Below, one piece after another: positions 10,489 to 23,896 of a stretch of 64,000 nucleotides of DNA. The notes below the pieces were generated by a model that was given only the letters and a program-made list of their open reading frames with translations, was not told the DNA's origin and searched no databases. Origin of the DNA: Limnomonas spitsbergensis (Eukaryota > Chlorophyta > Chlorophyceae > Chlamydomonadales); the NCBI GenBank assembly GCA_037349105.1, contig JAYJMM010000040.1:1030001-1094000 (forward strand). The letters are read 5' to 3'. Both the position numbers and the translations under genes were made by a program. Position 1 is the first letter of the stretch, and every line of letters starts with the position of its first letter.

Positions 10489-13400
10489 GCTGCCTCCTTC
10501 TAAATCACACTGCTGCCCCCTTCTAAATCACACTGCTGCCTCCTTCTAAATCACACTGCTGCCCCCTTCTAAATCACACTGCTGCCCCCTTCTAAATCAC
10601 ACTGCTTCCCCCTTCTAAATCACACTGCTGCCTCCTTCTAAATCACACTGCTGCCCCCTTCTAAATCACACTGCTGCCTCCTTCTAAATCACACTGCTGC
10701 CCCCTTCTAAATCACACTGCTTCCCCCTTCTAAATCACACTGCTGCCCCCTTCTAAATCACACTGCTTCCCCCTTCTAAATCACACTGCTGCCTCCTTCT
10801 AAATCACACTGCTTCCCCCTTCTAAATCACACTGCTGCCCCCTTCTAAATCACACTGCTGCCCCCTTCTAAATCACACTGCTGCCCCCTTCTAAATCACA
10901 CTGCTTCCCCCTTCTAAATCACACTGCTGCCCCCTTCTAAATCACACTGCTGCCCCCTTCTAAATCACACTGCTGCCCCCTTCTAAATCACACTGCTGCC
11001 CCCTTCTAAATCACACTGCTGCCCCCTTCTAAATCACACTGCTGCCTCCTTCTAAATCACACTGCTGCCCCCTTCTAAATCACACTGCTGCCCCTTCTAA
11101 ATCACACTGCTGCCTCCTTCTAAATCACACTGCTGCCTCCTTCTAAATCACACTGCTGCCCCCTTCTAAATCACACTGCTGCCTCCATCTAAATCACACT
11201 GCTGCCCCCTTCTAAATCACACTGCTGCCCTCCTTCTAAATCACACTGCTGCCCCCTTCTAAATCACACTGCTGCCTCCTTCTAAATCACACTGCTGCCC
11301 CCTTCTAAATCACACTGCTGCCCCCTTCTAAATCACACTGCTGCCCCCTTCTAAATCACACTGCTGCCTCCTTCTAAATCACACTGCTGCCTCCTTCTAA
11401 ATCACACTGCTGCCCCCTTCTAAATCACACTGCTGCCCCCTTCTAAATCACACTGCTGCCCCCTTCTAAATCACACTGCTGCCCCCTTCTAAATCACACT
11501 GCTGCCCCCTTCTAAATCACACTGCTGCCCCCTTCTAAATCACACTGCTGCCCCCTTCTAAATCACACTGCTGCCCCCTTCTAAATCACACTGCTGCCCC
11601 CTTCTAAATCACACTGCTGCCCCCTTCTAAATCACACTGCTGCCCCTTCTAAATCACACTGCTGCCCCCTTCTAAATCACACTGCTGCCCCCTTCTAAAT
11701 CACACTGCTGCCCCCTTCTAAATCACACTGCTGCCCCCTTCTAAATCACACTGCTGCCCCCTTCTAAATCACACTGCTGCCCCCTTCTAAATCACACTGC
11801 TGCCCCCTTCTAAATCACACTGCTGCCCCCTTCTAAATCACACTGCTGCCCCCTTCTAAATCACACTGCTGCCCCCTTCTAAATCACACTGCTGCCCCCT
11901 TCTAAATCACACTGCTGCCCCCTTCTAAATCACACTGCTGCCCCCTTCTAAATCACACTGCTGCCCCCTTCTAAATCACACTGCTGCCCCCTTCTAAATC
12001 ACACTGCTGCCCCCTTCTAAATCACACTGCTGCCCCCTTCTAAATCACACTGCTGCCCCCATCTAAATCACACTGCTGCCCCCTTCTAAATCACACTGCT
12101 GCCCCCTTCTAAATCACACTGCTGCCCCCTTCTAAATCACACTGCTGCCCCCTTCTAAATCACACTGCTGCCCCCATCTAAATCACACTGCTGCCCCCTT
12201 CTAAATCACACTGCTGCCCCCTTCTAAATCACACTGCTGCCCCCTCTAAATCACACTGCTGCCCCCTTCTAAATCACACTGCTGCCCCTTCTAAATCACA
12301 CTGCTGCCCCCTTCTAAATCACACTGCTGCCCCCTTCTAAATCACACTGCTGCCCCCTTCTAAATCACACTGCTGCCCCTTCTAAATCACACTGCTGCCC
12401 CCTTCTAAATCACACTGCTGCCTCCCTTCTAAATCACACTGCTGCCCCCTTCTAAATCACACTGCTGCCCCTTCTAAATCACACTGCTGCCTCCTTCTAA
12501 ATCACACTGCTGCCCCCTTCTAAATCACACTGCTGCCCCCTTCTAAATCACACTGCTGCCCCCTTCTAAATCACACTGCTGCCCCCTTCTAAATCACACT
12601 GCTGCCCCCTTCTAAATCACACTGCTGCCTCCTTCTAAATCACACTGCTGCCCCCTTCTAAATCACACTGCTGCCTCCTTCTAAATCACACTGCTGCCCC
12701 CTTCTAAATCACACTGCTGCCCCCTTCTAAATCACACTGCTGCCCCCTTCTAAATCACACTGCTGCCTCCTTCTAAATCACACTGCTGCCCCCTTCTAAA
12801 TCACACTGCTGCCCCCTTCTAAATCACACTGCTGCCCCCTTCTAAATCACACTGCTTCCCCCTTCTAAATCACACTGCTGCCTCCTTCTAAATCACACTG
12901 CTGCCCCCTTCTAAATCACACTGCTGCCCCCTTCTAAATCACACTGCTGCCCCCTTCTAAATCACACTGCTGCCCCCTTCTAAATCACACTGCTTGCCCC
13001 CTTCTAAATCACACTGCTGCCCCCTTCTAATCACACTGCTGCCCCCTTCTAAATCACACTGCTGCCCCCTTCTAAATCACACTGCTGCCCCCTTCTAAAT
13101 CACACTGCTGCCCCCTTCTAAATCACACTGCTGCCCCCTTCTAAATCACACTGCTGCCCCCTTCTAAATCACACTGCTGCCTCCCTTCTAAATCACACTG
13201 CTGCCCCCTTCTAAATCACACTGCTGCCCCCTTCTAAATCACACTGCTGCCTCCTTCTAAATCACACTGCTGCCTCCTTCTAAATCACACTGCTGCCCCC
13301 TTCTAAATCACACTGCTGCCTCCTTCTAAATCACACTGCTGCCCCCTTCTAAATCACACTGCTGCCTCCTTCTAAATCACACTGCTGCCCCCTTCTAAAT

Positions 13401-16400
13401 CACACTGCTGCCTCCTTCTAAATCACACTGCTGCCCCCTTCTAAATCACACTGCTGCCCCCTTCTAAATCACACTGCTGCCCCCTTCTAAATCACACTGC
13501 TGCCCCCTTCTAAATCACACTGCTGCCCCCTTCTAAATCACACTGCTGCCCCCTTCTAAATCACACTGCTGCCCCCTTCTAAATCACACTGCTGCCCCCT
13601 TCTAAATCACACTGCTGCCCCCTTCTAAATCACACTGCTGCCCCCTTCTAAATCACACTGCTGCCCCCTTCTAAATCACACTGCTGCCCCCTTCTAAATC
13701 ACACTGCTGCCCCCTTCTAAATCACACTGCTGCCCCCATCTAAATCACACTGCTGCCCCCATTCTAAATCACACTGCTGCCCCCCTTCTAAATCACACTG
13801 CTGCCCCCTTCTAAATCACACTGCTGCCCCCTTCTAAATCACACTGCTGCCCCCTTCTAAATCACACTGCTGCCCCCTTCTAAATCACACTGCTGCCCCC
13901 TTCTAAATCACACTGCTGCCCCCATTCTAAATCACACTGCTGCCCCCTTCTAAATCACACTGCTGCCCCATTCTAAATCACACTGCTGCCCCCTTCTAAA
14001 TCACACTGCTGCCCCCTTCTAAATCACACTGCTGCCCCCTTCTAAATCACACTGCTGCCCCCTTCTAAATCACACTGCTGCCCCCTTCTAAATCACACTG
14101 CTGCCCCCTTCTAAATCACACTGCTGCCCCCCTTCTAAATCACACTGCTGCCCCCTTCTAAATCACACTGCTGCCCCCTTCTAAATCACACTGCTGCCCC
14201 CTTCTAAATCACACTGCTGCCCCCCTTCTAAATCACACTGCTGCCCCCTTCTAAATCACACTGCTGCCCCCTTCTAAATCACACTGCTGCCCCCTTCTAA
14301 ATCACACTGCTGCCCCCTTCTAAATCACACTGCTGCCCCCTTCTAAATCACACTGCTGCCCCCTTCTAAATCACACTGCTGCCCCCTTCTAAATCACACT
14401 GCTGCCCCCTTCTAAATCACACTGCTGCCCCCTTCTAAATCACACTGCTGCCCCCTTCTAAATCACACTGCTGCCCCCTTCTAAATCACACTGCTGCCCC
14501 CTTCTAAATCACACTGCTGCCCCCTTCTAAATCACACTGCTGCCCCCTTCTAAATCACACTGCTGCCCCCTTCTAAATCACACTGCTGCCCCCTTCTAAA
14601 TCACACTGCTGCCCCCTTCTAAATCACACTGCTGCCCCCTTCTAAATCACACTGCTGCCCCCTTCTAAATCACACTGCTGCCTCCTTCTAAATCACACTG
14701 CTGCCCCCTTCTAAATCACACTGCTGCCCCCTTCTAAATCACACTGCTGCCCCCTTCTAAATCACACTGCTGCCTCCTTCTAAATCACACTGCTGCCCCC
14801 TTCTAAATCACACTGCTGCCCCCTTCTAAATCACACTGCTGCCCCCTTCTAAATCACACTGCTGCCCCCTTCTAAATCACACTGCTGCCCCCTTCTAAAT
14901 CACACTGCTGCCTCCATTCTAAATCACACTGCTGCCCCCTTCTAAATCACACTGCTGCCCCCTTCTAAATCACACTGCTGCCCCCTTCTAAATCACACTG
15001 CTGCCCCCTTCTAAATCACACTGCTGCCCCTTCTAAATCACACTGCTGCCCCCTTCTAAATCACACTGCTGCCCCTTCTAAATCACACTGCTGCCTCCTT
15101 CTAAATCACACTGCTGCCCCCTTCTAAATCACACTGCTGCCCCCTTCTAAATCACACTGCTGCCCCCTTCTAAATCACACTGCTGCCCCCTTCTAAATCA
15201 CACTGCTGCCCCTTCTAAATCACACTGCTGCCCCCTTCTAAATCACACTGCTGCCCCCTTCTAAATCACACTGCTGCCTCCTTCTAAATCACACTGCTGC
15301 CCCCTTCTAAATCACACTGCTGCCCCCTTCTAAATCACACTGCTTCCCCCTTCTAAATCACACTGCTGCCCTCCTTCTAAATCACACTGCTGCCCCCTTC
15401 TAAATCACACTGCTGCCCCCTTCTAAATCACACTGCTGCCCCCTTCTAAATCACACTGCTGCCCCCTTCTAAATCACACTGCTGCCCCTTCTAAATCACA
15501 CTGCTTCCCCCCTTCTAAATCACACTGCTGCCCTCCTTCTAAATCACACTGCTGCCCCCTTCTAAATCACACTGCTGCCCCCTTCTAAATCACACTGCTT
15601 GCCCCCTTCTAAATCACACTGCTGCCCCCTTCTAAATCACACTGCTGCCCCCTTCTAAATCACACTGCTGCCCCCTTCTAAATCACACTGCTGCCCCCTT
15701 CTAAATCACACTGCTGCCCCCTTCTAAATCACACTGCTGCCCCCTTCTAAATCACACTGCTGCCCCCTTCTAAATCACACTGCTGCCCCCTTCTAAATCA
15801 CACTGCTGCCTCCTTCTAAATCACACTGCTGCCCCCTTCTAAATCACACTGCTGCCCCCTTCTAAATCACACTGCTGCCTCCCTTCTAAATCACACTGCT
15901 GCCCCCTTCTAAATCACACTGCTGCCTCCTTCTAAATCACACTGCTGCCCCCTTCTAAATCACACTGCTGCCTCCTTCTAAATCACACTGCTGCCCCCTT
16001 CTAAATCACACTGCTGCCCCCTTCTAAATCACACTGCTGCCCCCTTCTAAATCACACTGCTGCCCCCTTCTAAATCACACTGCTGCCCCTTCTAAATCAC
16101 ACTGCTGCCCCCATTCTAAATCACACTGCTGCCCCCTTCTAAATCACACTGCTGCCCCCTTCTAAATCACACTGCTGCCCCCTTCTAAATCACACTGCTG
16201 CCCCCTTCTAAATCACACTGCTGCCCCCTTCTAAATCACACTGCTGCCCCCTTCTAAATCACACTGCTGCCCCCATCTAAATCACACTGCTGCCCCCATC
16301 TAAATCACACTGCTGCCCCCTTCTAAATCACACTGCTGCCCCCATCTAAATCACACTGCTGCCCCCTTCTAAATCACACTGCTGCCCCCTTCTAAATCAC

Positions 16401-17395
16401 ACTGCTGCCCCCTTCTAAATCACACTGCTGCCTCCTTCTAAATCACACTGCTGCCCCCTTCTAAATCACACTGCTGCCACCCTTCTAAATCACACTGCTG
16501 CCCCCTTCTAAATCACAACTGCTGCCCCATCTAAATCACACTGCTGCCCCCTTCTAAATCACACTGCTGCCTCCATTCTAAATCACACTGCTGCCCCCTT
16601 CTAAATCACACTGCTGCCCCCTTCTAAATCACACGGCTGCCCCCTTCTAAATCACACTGCTTCCCCCTTCTAAATCACACTGCTGCCCCTTCTAAATCAC
16701 ACTGCTGCCCCCTTCTAAATCACACTGCTGCCCCCTTCTAAATCACACTGCTGCCCCCTTCTAAATCACACTGCTGCCCCCTTCTAAATCACACTGCTGC
16801 CCCCTTCTAAATCACACTGCTGCCCCCTTCTAAATCACACTGCTGCCTCCTTCTAAATCACACTGCTGCCCCCTTCTAAATCACACTGCTGCCCCCTTCT
16901 AAATCACACTGCTGCCCCTTCTAAATCACACTGCTGCCCCCTTCTAAATCACACTGCTGCCCCTTCTAAATCACACTGCTGCCCCCTTCTAAATCACACT
17001 GCTGCCCCCTTCTAAATCACACTGCCTGCCCCCTTCTAAATCACACTGCTGCCCCCTTCTAAATCACACTGCTGCCCCTTCTAAATCACACTGCTGCCCC
17101 CTTCTAAATCACACTGCTGCCCCCTTCTAAATCACACTGCTGCCCCTTCTAAATCACACTGCTGCCCCTTCTAAATCACACTGCTGCCCCCTTCTAAATC
17201 ACACTGCTGCCCCCCTTCTAAATCACACTGCTGCCTCCTTCTAAATCACACTGCTGCCCCCTTCTAATCACACTGCTGCCCCCTTCTAAATCACACTGCT
17301 GCCCCTTCTAAATCACACTGCTGCCCCCTTCTAAATCACACTGCTGCCCCCTTCTAAATCACACTGCTGCCCCCTTCTAAATCACACTGCTGCCT

Positions 17396-17805
17396 CCTTC
17401 TAAATCACACTGCTGCCCCTATCTAAATCACACTGCTGCCCCCTTCTAAATCACACTGCTGCCCCCTTCTAAATCACACTGCTGCCCCCTTCTAAATCAC
17501 ACTGCTGCCCCTTCTAAATCACACTGCTGCCCCCTTCTAAATCACACTGCTGCCCCCTTCTAATCACACTGCTGCCCCCTTCTAAATCACACTGCTGCCC
17601 CCTTCTAAATCACACTGCTGCCCCCTTCTAAATCACACTGCTGCCCCTTCTAAATCACACTGCTGCCTCCTTCTAAATCACACTGCTGCCCCTTCTAAAT
17701 CACACTGCTGCCTCCTTCTAAATCACACTGCTGCCCCCTTCTAAATCACACTGCTGCCCCCTTCTAAATCACACTGCTGCACCCTTCTAAATCACACTGC
17801 TGCCT
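17396..17805 (+). repeat. Degraded copy of the CTATCT / 6A marker pair
   Basis: The rare CTATCT unit recurs with CTATCT at 17,419 and the 6A unit with its A at 17,781. The two are 362 bp apart rather than the 136 bp seen at 721, 5,942 and 10,335. Several 22-bp units lie between them. Either extra units were inserted here or the two markers come from different parental copies. Confidence 0.6.
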
Positions 17806-20597
17806 CCTTCTAAATCACACTGCTGCCCCCTTCTAAATCACACTGCTGCCCTCCTTCTAAATCACACTGCTGCCCCCTTCTAAATCACACTGCTGCCCCC
17901 TTCTAAATCACACTGCTTCCCCCTTCTAAATCACACTGCTGCCTCCTTCTAAATCACACTGCTGCCCCCTTCTAAATCACACTGCTGCCCCTTCTAAATC
18001 ACACTGCTGCCCCCTTCTAAATCACACTGCTGCCCCCTTCTAAATCACACTGCTGCCCCCTTCTAAATCACACTGCTGCCCCCTTCTAAATCACACTGCT
18101 GCCCTCCTTCTAAATCACACTGCTGCCCCCTTCTAAATCACACTGCTGCCCCTTCTAAATCACACTGCTGCCCCCTTCTAAATCACACTGCTGCCCCCTT
18201 CTAAATCACACTGCTGCCCCCTTCTAAATCACACTGCTGCCCCCTTCTAAATCACACTGCTGCCCCCTTCTAAATCACACTGCTGCCCCCTTCTAAATCA
18301 CACTGCTGCCCCCTTCTAAATCACACTGCTGCCCCCTTCTAAATCACACTGCTGCCCTCCTTCTAAATCACACTGCTGCCCCCTTCTAAATCACACTGCT
18401 GCCCCCTTCTAAATCACACTGCTGCCTCCTTCTAAATCACACTGCTGCCTCCTTCTAAATCACACTGCTGCCCCCTTCTAAATCACACTGCTGCCTCCAT
18501 TCTAAATCACACTGCTGCCCCCTTCTAAATCACACTGCTGCCTCCTTCTAAATCACACTGCTGCCCCCTTCTAAATCACACTGCTGCCTCCTTCTAAATC
18601 ACACTGCTGCCCCCTTCTAAATCACACTGCTGCCCCCTTCTAAATCACACTGCTGCCCCCATTCTAAATCACACTGCTGCCCCCTTCTAAATCACACTGC
18701 TGCCCCTTCTAAATCACACTGCTGCCCCTTCTAAATCACACTGCTGCCCCCTTCTAAATCACACTGCTGCCCCCTTCTAAATCACACTGCTGCCCCCTTC
18801 TAAATCACACTGCTGCCCCCTTCTAAATCACACTGCTGCCCCTTCTAAATCACACTGCTGCCCCCTTCTAAATCACACTGCTGCCCCCATTCTAAATCAC
18901 ACTGCTGCCCCATCTAAATCACAACTGCTGCCCCTTCTAAATCACACTGCTGCCCCCATTCTAAATCACACTGCTGCCCCCTTCTAAATCACACTGCTGC
19001 CCCTTCTAAATCACACTGCTGCCCCCTTCTAAATCACACTGCTGCCTCCTTCTAAATCAGCACTGCTGCCCCCATTCTAAATCACACTGCTGCCCCCTTC
19101 TAAATCACACTGCTGCCCCCTTCTAAATCACACTGCTGCCCCCTTCTAAATCACACTGCTGCCCCCTTCTAAATCACACTGCTGCCTCCATTCTAAATCA
19201 CACTGCTGCCCCCTTCTAAATCACACTGCTGCCCCTTCTAAATCACACTGCTGCCCCCTTCTAAATCACACTGCTGCCCCCTTCTAAATCACACTGCTGC
19301 CCCCTTCTAAATCACACTGCTGCCTCCTTCTAAATCACACTGCTGCCCCCTTCTAAATCACACTGCTGCCCCCTTCTAAAATCACACTGCTGCCCCTTCT
19401 AAATCACACTGCTGCCCCTTCTAAATCACACTGCTGCCCCCTTCTAAATCACACTGCTGCCTCCTTCTAAATCACACTGCTGCCCCCTTCTAAATCACAC
19501 TGCTGCCCCCTTCTAAATCACACTGCTGCCCCCTTCTAAATCACACTGCTTCCCCCTTCTAAATCACACTGCTGCCTCCTTCTAAATCACACTGCTGCCC
19601 CCTTCTAAATCACACTGCTGCCCCCTTCTAAATCACACTGCTGCCCCCTTCTAATCACACTGCTGCCCCTTCTAAATCACACTGCTGCCTCCTTCTAAAT
19701 CACACTGCTGCCCCCTTCTAAAATCACACTGCTGCCCCCTTCTAAATCACACTGCTGCCCCCTTCTAAATCACACTGCTGCCCCCTTCTAAATCACACTG
19801 CTGCCCCCTTCTAAATCACACTGCTGCCTCCTTCTAAATCACACTGCTGCCCCCTTCTAAATCACACTGCTGCCCCTTCTAAATCACACTGCTGCATCCT
19901 TCTAAAATCACACTGCTGCCTCCTTCTAAATCACACTGCTGCCCCCTTCTAAATCACACTGCTGCCCTCCTTCTAAATCACACTGCTGCCCCCTTCTAAA
20001 TCACACTGCTGCCCCCTTCTAAATCACACTGCTGCCTCCTTCTAAATCACACTGCTGCCTCCTTCTAAATCACACTGCTGCCCCCTTCTAAATCACACTG
20101 CTGCCCCCTTCTAAATCACACTGCTGCCCCTTCTAAATCACACTGCTGCCCCTTCTAAATCACACTGCTGCCTCCTTCTAAATCACACTGCTGCCCCTTC
20201 TAAATCACACTGCTGCCCCCTTCTAAATCACACTGCTTCCTCCTTCTAAATCACACTGCTGCCCCCTTCTAAATCACACTGCTGCCCCTTCTAAATCACA
20301 CTGCTGCCCCCTTCTAAATCACACTGCTGCCCCCTTCTAATCACACTGCTGCCCCTTCTAAATCACACTGCTGCCCCCTTCTAAATCACACTGCTGCCCC
20401 CTTCTAAATCACACTGCTGCCCCCTTCTAAATCACACTGCTGCCCCCCTTCTAAATCACACTGCTGCCCCCTTCTAAATCACACTGCTGCCCCCTTCTAA
20501 ATCACACTGCTGCCCCTTCTAAATCACACTGCTGCCTCCTTCTAAATCACACTGCTGCCCCTTCTAAATCACACTGCTGCCCCTTCTAAATCACACT

Positions 20598-20772
20598 GCT
20601 GCCCCCTTCTAAATCACACTACTGCTGCCCCCTTCTAAATCACACTGCTGCCCCCTTCTAAATCACACTGCTGCCCCCTTCTAAATCACACTGCTGCCCC
20701 CTTCTAAATCACACTGCTGCCCCCTTCTAAATCACACTGCTGCAGCCCTTCTAAATCACACTGCTGCCCCCT
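20598..20772 (+). repeat. Two exceptional units: a 26-bp unit and a unit containing CTGCAG
   Basis: The unit at 20,598-20,623 is 26 bp long because ACT is repeated near its end (CACACTACTGCTG). The unit at 20,749-20,772 is 24 bp and reads GCTGCAGCCCTTCT, an inverted GCTGCAGC-type motif found nowhere else that I saw. Both lie in the densest part of the indel zone and may be consensus errors. Confidence 0.6.
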
Positions 20773-21268
20773 TCTAAATCACACTGCTGCCCCCTTCTAA
20801 ATCACACTGCTGCCCCCATTCTAAATCACACTGCTGCCCCCTTCTAATCACACTGCTGCCCCTTCTAAATCACACTGCTGCCTCCCTTCTAAATCACACT
20901 GCTGCCCCCTTCTAAATCACACTGCTGCCCCCTTCTAAATCACACTGCTGCCCCCTTCTAAATCACACTGCTGCCCCCTTCTAAATCACTACTGCTGCCC
21001 CCTTCTAAATCACACTGCTGCCCCCTTCTAAATCACACTGCTGCCCCCTTCTAAATCACACTGCTGCCCCCTTCTAAATCACACTGCTGCCCCCTTCTAA
21101 TCACACTGCTGCCCTCCTTCTAAATCACACTGCTGCCCCCTTCTAAATCACACTGCTGCCCCCTTCTAAATCACACTGCTGCCCCCTTCTAAATCACACT
21201 GCTGCCCCCTTCTAAATCACACTGCTGCCCCCTTCTAAATCACACTGCTGCCCCTTCTAAATCACACT

Positions 21269-22096
21269 GCTGCCCCCTTCTAAATCACACTGCTGCCCCC
21301 TTCTAAATCACACTGCTGCCCCCTTCTAAATCACACTGCTGCCCCCTTCTAAATCACACTGCTGCCCCCTTCTAAATCACACTGCTGCCCCCTTCTAAAT
21401 CACACTGCTGCCCCCTTCTAAATCACACTGCTGCCCCCTTCTAAATCACACTGCTGCCCCCTTCTAAATCACACTGCTGCCCCCTTCTAAATCACACTGC
21501 TGCCCCCTTCTAAATCACACTGCTGCCCCCTTCTAAATCACACTGCTGCCCCCTTCTAAATCACACTGCTGCCCCCTTCTAAATCACACTGCTGCCCCCT
21601 TCTAAATCACACTGCTGCCCCCTTCTAAATCACACTGCTGCCCCCTTCTAAATCACACTGCTGCCCCCTTCTAAATCACACTGCTGCCCCCTTCTAAATC
21701 ACACTGCTGCCCCCTTCTAAATCACACTGCTGCCCCCTTCTAAATCACACTGCTGCCCCCTTCTAAATCACACTGCTGCCCCCTTCTAAATCACACTGCT
21801 GCCCCCTTCTAAATCACACTGCTGCCCCCTTCTAAATCACACTGCTGCCCCCTTCTAAATCACACTGCTGCCCCCTTCTAAATCACACTGCTGCCCCCTT
21901 CTAAATCACACTGCTGCCCCCTTCTAAATCACACTGCTGCCCCCTTCTAAATCACACTGCTGCCCCCTTCTAAATCACACTGCTGCCCCCTTCTAAATCA
22001 CACTGCTGCCCCCTTCTAAATCACACTGCTGCCCCCTTCTAAATCACACTGCTGCCCCCTTCTAAATCACACTGCTGCCCCCTTCTAAATCACACT
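21269..22096 (+). repeat. Uniform run of 36 identical canonical units
   Basis: The run starts after a 22-bp unit at 21,247-21,268 and ends at a 22-bp unit at 22,097 that has lost an A (TTCTAATC). Within it I see no substitution or length change over 828 bp. In the middle of an indel-rich zone this means either very recent homogenisation or collapse of reads onto one consensus unit. Confidence 0.85.
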
Positions 22097-23713
22097 GCTG
22101 CCCCCTTCTAATCACACTGCTGCCCCCTTCTAAATCACACTGCTGCCCCCTTCTAATCACACTGCTGCCCTCCTTCTAAATCACACTGCTGCCCCCTTCT
22201 AAATCACACTGCTGCCCCTTCTAAATCACACTGCTGCCCCCCTTCTAAATCACACTGCTGCCCCCATCTAAATCACACTGCTGCCCCCTTCTAAATCACA
22301 CTGCTGCCCCCTTCTAAATCACACTGCTGCCCCCTTCTAAATCACACTGCTGCCCCCTTCTAAATCACACTGCTGCCCCCTTCTAAATCACACTGCTGCC
22401 CCCTTCTAAATCACACTGCTGCCCCTTCTAAATCACACTGCTGCCCTCCTTCTAAATCACACTGCTGCCCCCTTCTAAATCACACTGCTGCCCCCTTCTA
22501 AATCACACTGCTTCCCCCTTCTAAATCACACTGCTGCCCTCCTTCTAAATCACACTGCTGCCCCCTTCTAAATCACACTGCTGCCCCCTTCTAAATCACA
22601 CTGCTGCCCCCTTCTAAATCACACTGCTGCCCCCTTCTAAATCACACTGCTGCCCCCTTCTAAATCACACTGCTGCCCCCTTCTAAATCACACTGCTGCC
22701 CCCTTCTAAATCACACTGCTGCCCCCTTCTAAATCACACTGCTGCCCCCTTCTAAATCACACTGCTGCCCCCTTCTAAATCACACTGCTGCCCCCTTCTA
22801 AATCACACTGCTGCCCCCTTCTAAATCACACTGCTGCCCCCTTCTAAATCACACTGCTGCCCCCTTCTAAATCACACTGCTGCCCCCTTCTAAATCACAC
22901 TGCTGCCCCCTTCTAAATCACACTGCTGCCCCTTCTAAATCACACTGCTGCCCCCTTCTAAATCACACTGCTGCCCCCTTCTAAATCACACTGCTGCCCC
23001 CTTCTAAATCACACTGCTGCCTCCTTCTAAATCACACTGCTGCCCCCTTCTAAATCACACTGCTGCCCCCTTCTAAATCACACTGCTGCCTCCCTTCTAA
23101 ATCACACTGCTGCCCCTTCTAAATCACACTGCTGCCTCCTTCTAAATCACACTGCTGCCCCCTTCTAAATCACACTGCTGCCCCTTCTAAATCACACTGC
23201 TGCCCCCTTCTAAATCACACTGCTGCCCCCTTCTAAATCACACTGCCTGCCCCCTTCTAAATCACACTGCTGCCTCCTTCTAAATCACACTGCTGCCTCC
23301 TTCTAAATCACACTGCTGCCCCCTTCTAAATCACACTGCTGCCCCCTTCTAAATCACACTGCTGCCTCCTTCTAAATCACACTGCTGCCCCCTTCTAAAT
23401 CACACTGCTTCCCCCTTCTAAATCACACTGCTGCCCCCTTCTAAATCACACTGCTGCCCCCTTCTAAATCACACTGCTGCCTCCTTCTAAATCACACTGC
23501 TGCCCCCTTCTAAATCACACTGCTGCCCCCTTCTAAATCACACTGCTGCCCCCTTCTAAATCACACTGCTGCCCCCTTCTAAATCACACTGCTGCCCCCT
23601 TCTAAATCACACTGCTGCCTCCTTCTAAATCACACTGCTGCCCTCCTTCTAAATCACACTGCTGCCTCCTTCTAAATCACACTGCTTCCCCCTTCTAAAT
23701 CACACTGCTGCCC

Positions 23714-23896
23714 CTTCTAAATCACACTGCTGCCCCTATCTAAATCACACTGCTGCCCTCCTTCTAAATCACACTGCTGCCCCCTTCTAAATCACACTGC
23801 TGCCTCCTTCTAAATCACACTGCTGCCCCCTTCTAAATCACACTGCTGCCCCCTTCTAAATCACACTGCTGCACCCTTCTAAATCACACTGCTGCC
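23714..23896 (+). repeat. Copy of the CTATCT / 6A marker pair
   Basis: CTATCT begins at 23,736 and the 6A is at 23,873, a spacing of 137 bp against 136 bp in the clean zone. The extra base comes from a 24-bp CCCTCC unit just after the first marker. The flanking order of 7T, canonical, 7T and two canonical units before the 6A unit matches 721-874. Confidence 0.8.

Larger units (their letters stand above)
1..11086 (+). repeat. Left clean zone: 482 consecutive units without a length change
   Basis: Unit starts fall at 1 + 23n with no slip up to 11,086; for example starts are at 47, 5,222, 9,615 and 11,064. Variation here is by substitution only: 7T, 4T, 10A, 3C, 21G, 19G, one 6A type and one double 9T/10A type. 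The order of variants repeats over kilobases, so this zone is a mosaic of higher-order repeats whose offsets are exact multiples of 23. It serves as the clean reference for interpreting the indel-rich zone to its right. Confidence 0.95.
8005..11408 (+). repeat. 4,393-bp higher-order repeat, aligned part of copy B
   Basis: This is the partner of 3,612-7,015, with markers at 8,051, 8,189, 8,419, 8,600, 8,782, 9,615, 10,335 and 10,471. It runs into the indel zone at 11,087. There it shows one 22-bp and one 24-bp unit, and canonical units at 11,340 where copy A has 3C at 6,947 (a second such difference lies just past the end, at 11,432 against 7,039). The two indels cancel, so register is regained at 11,249. 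Confidence 0.88.

Noticed and set aside
17396..17440. Exact 7,084-bp (308-unit) repeat between CTATCT at 10,335 and 17,419
   Set aside because: The interval contains many indels, so an exact multiple of 23 is likely accidental, and the paired 6A marker is displaced by 226 bp.
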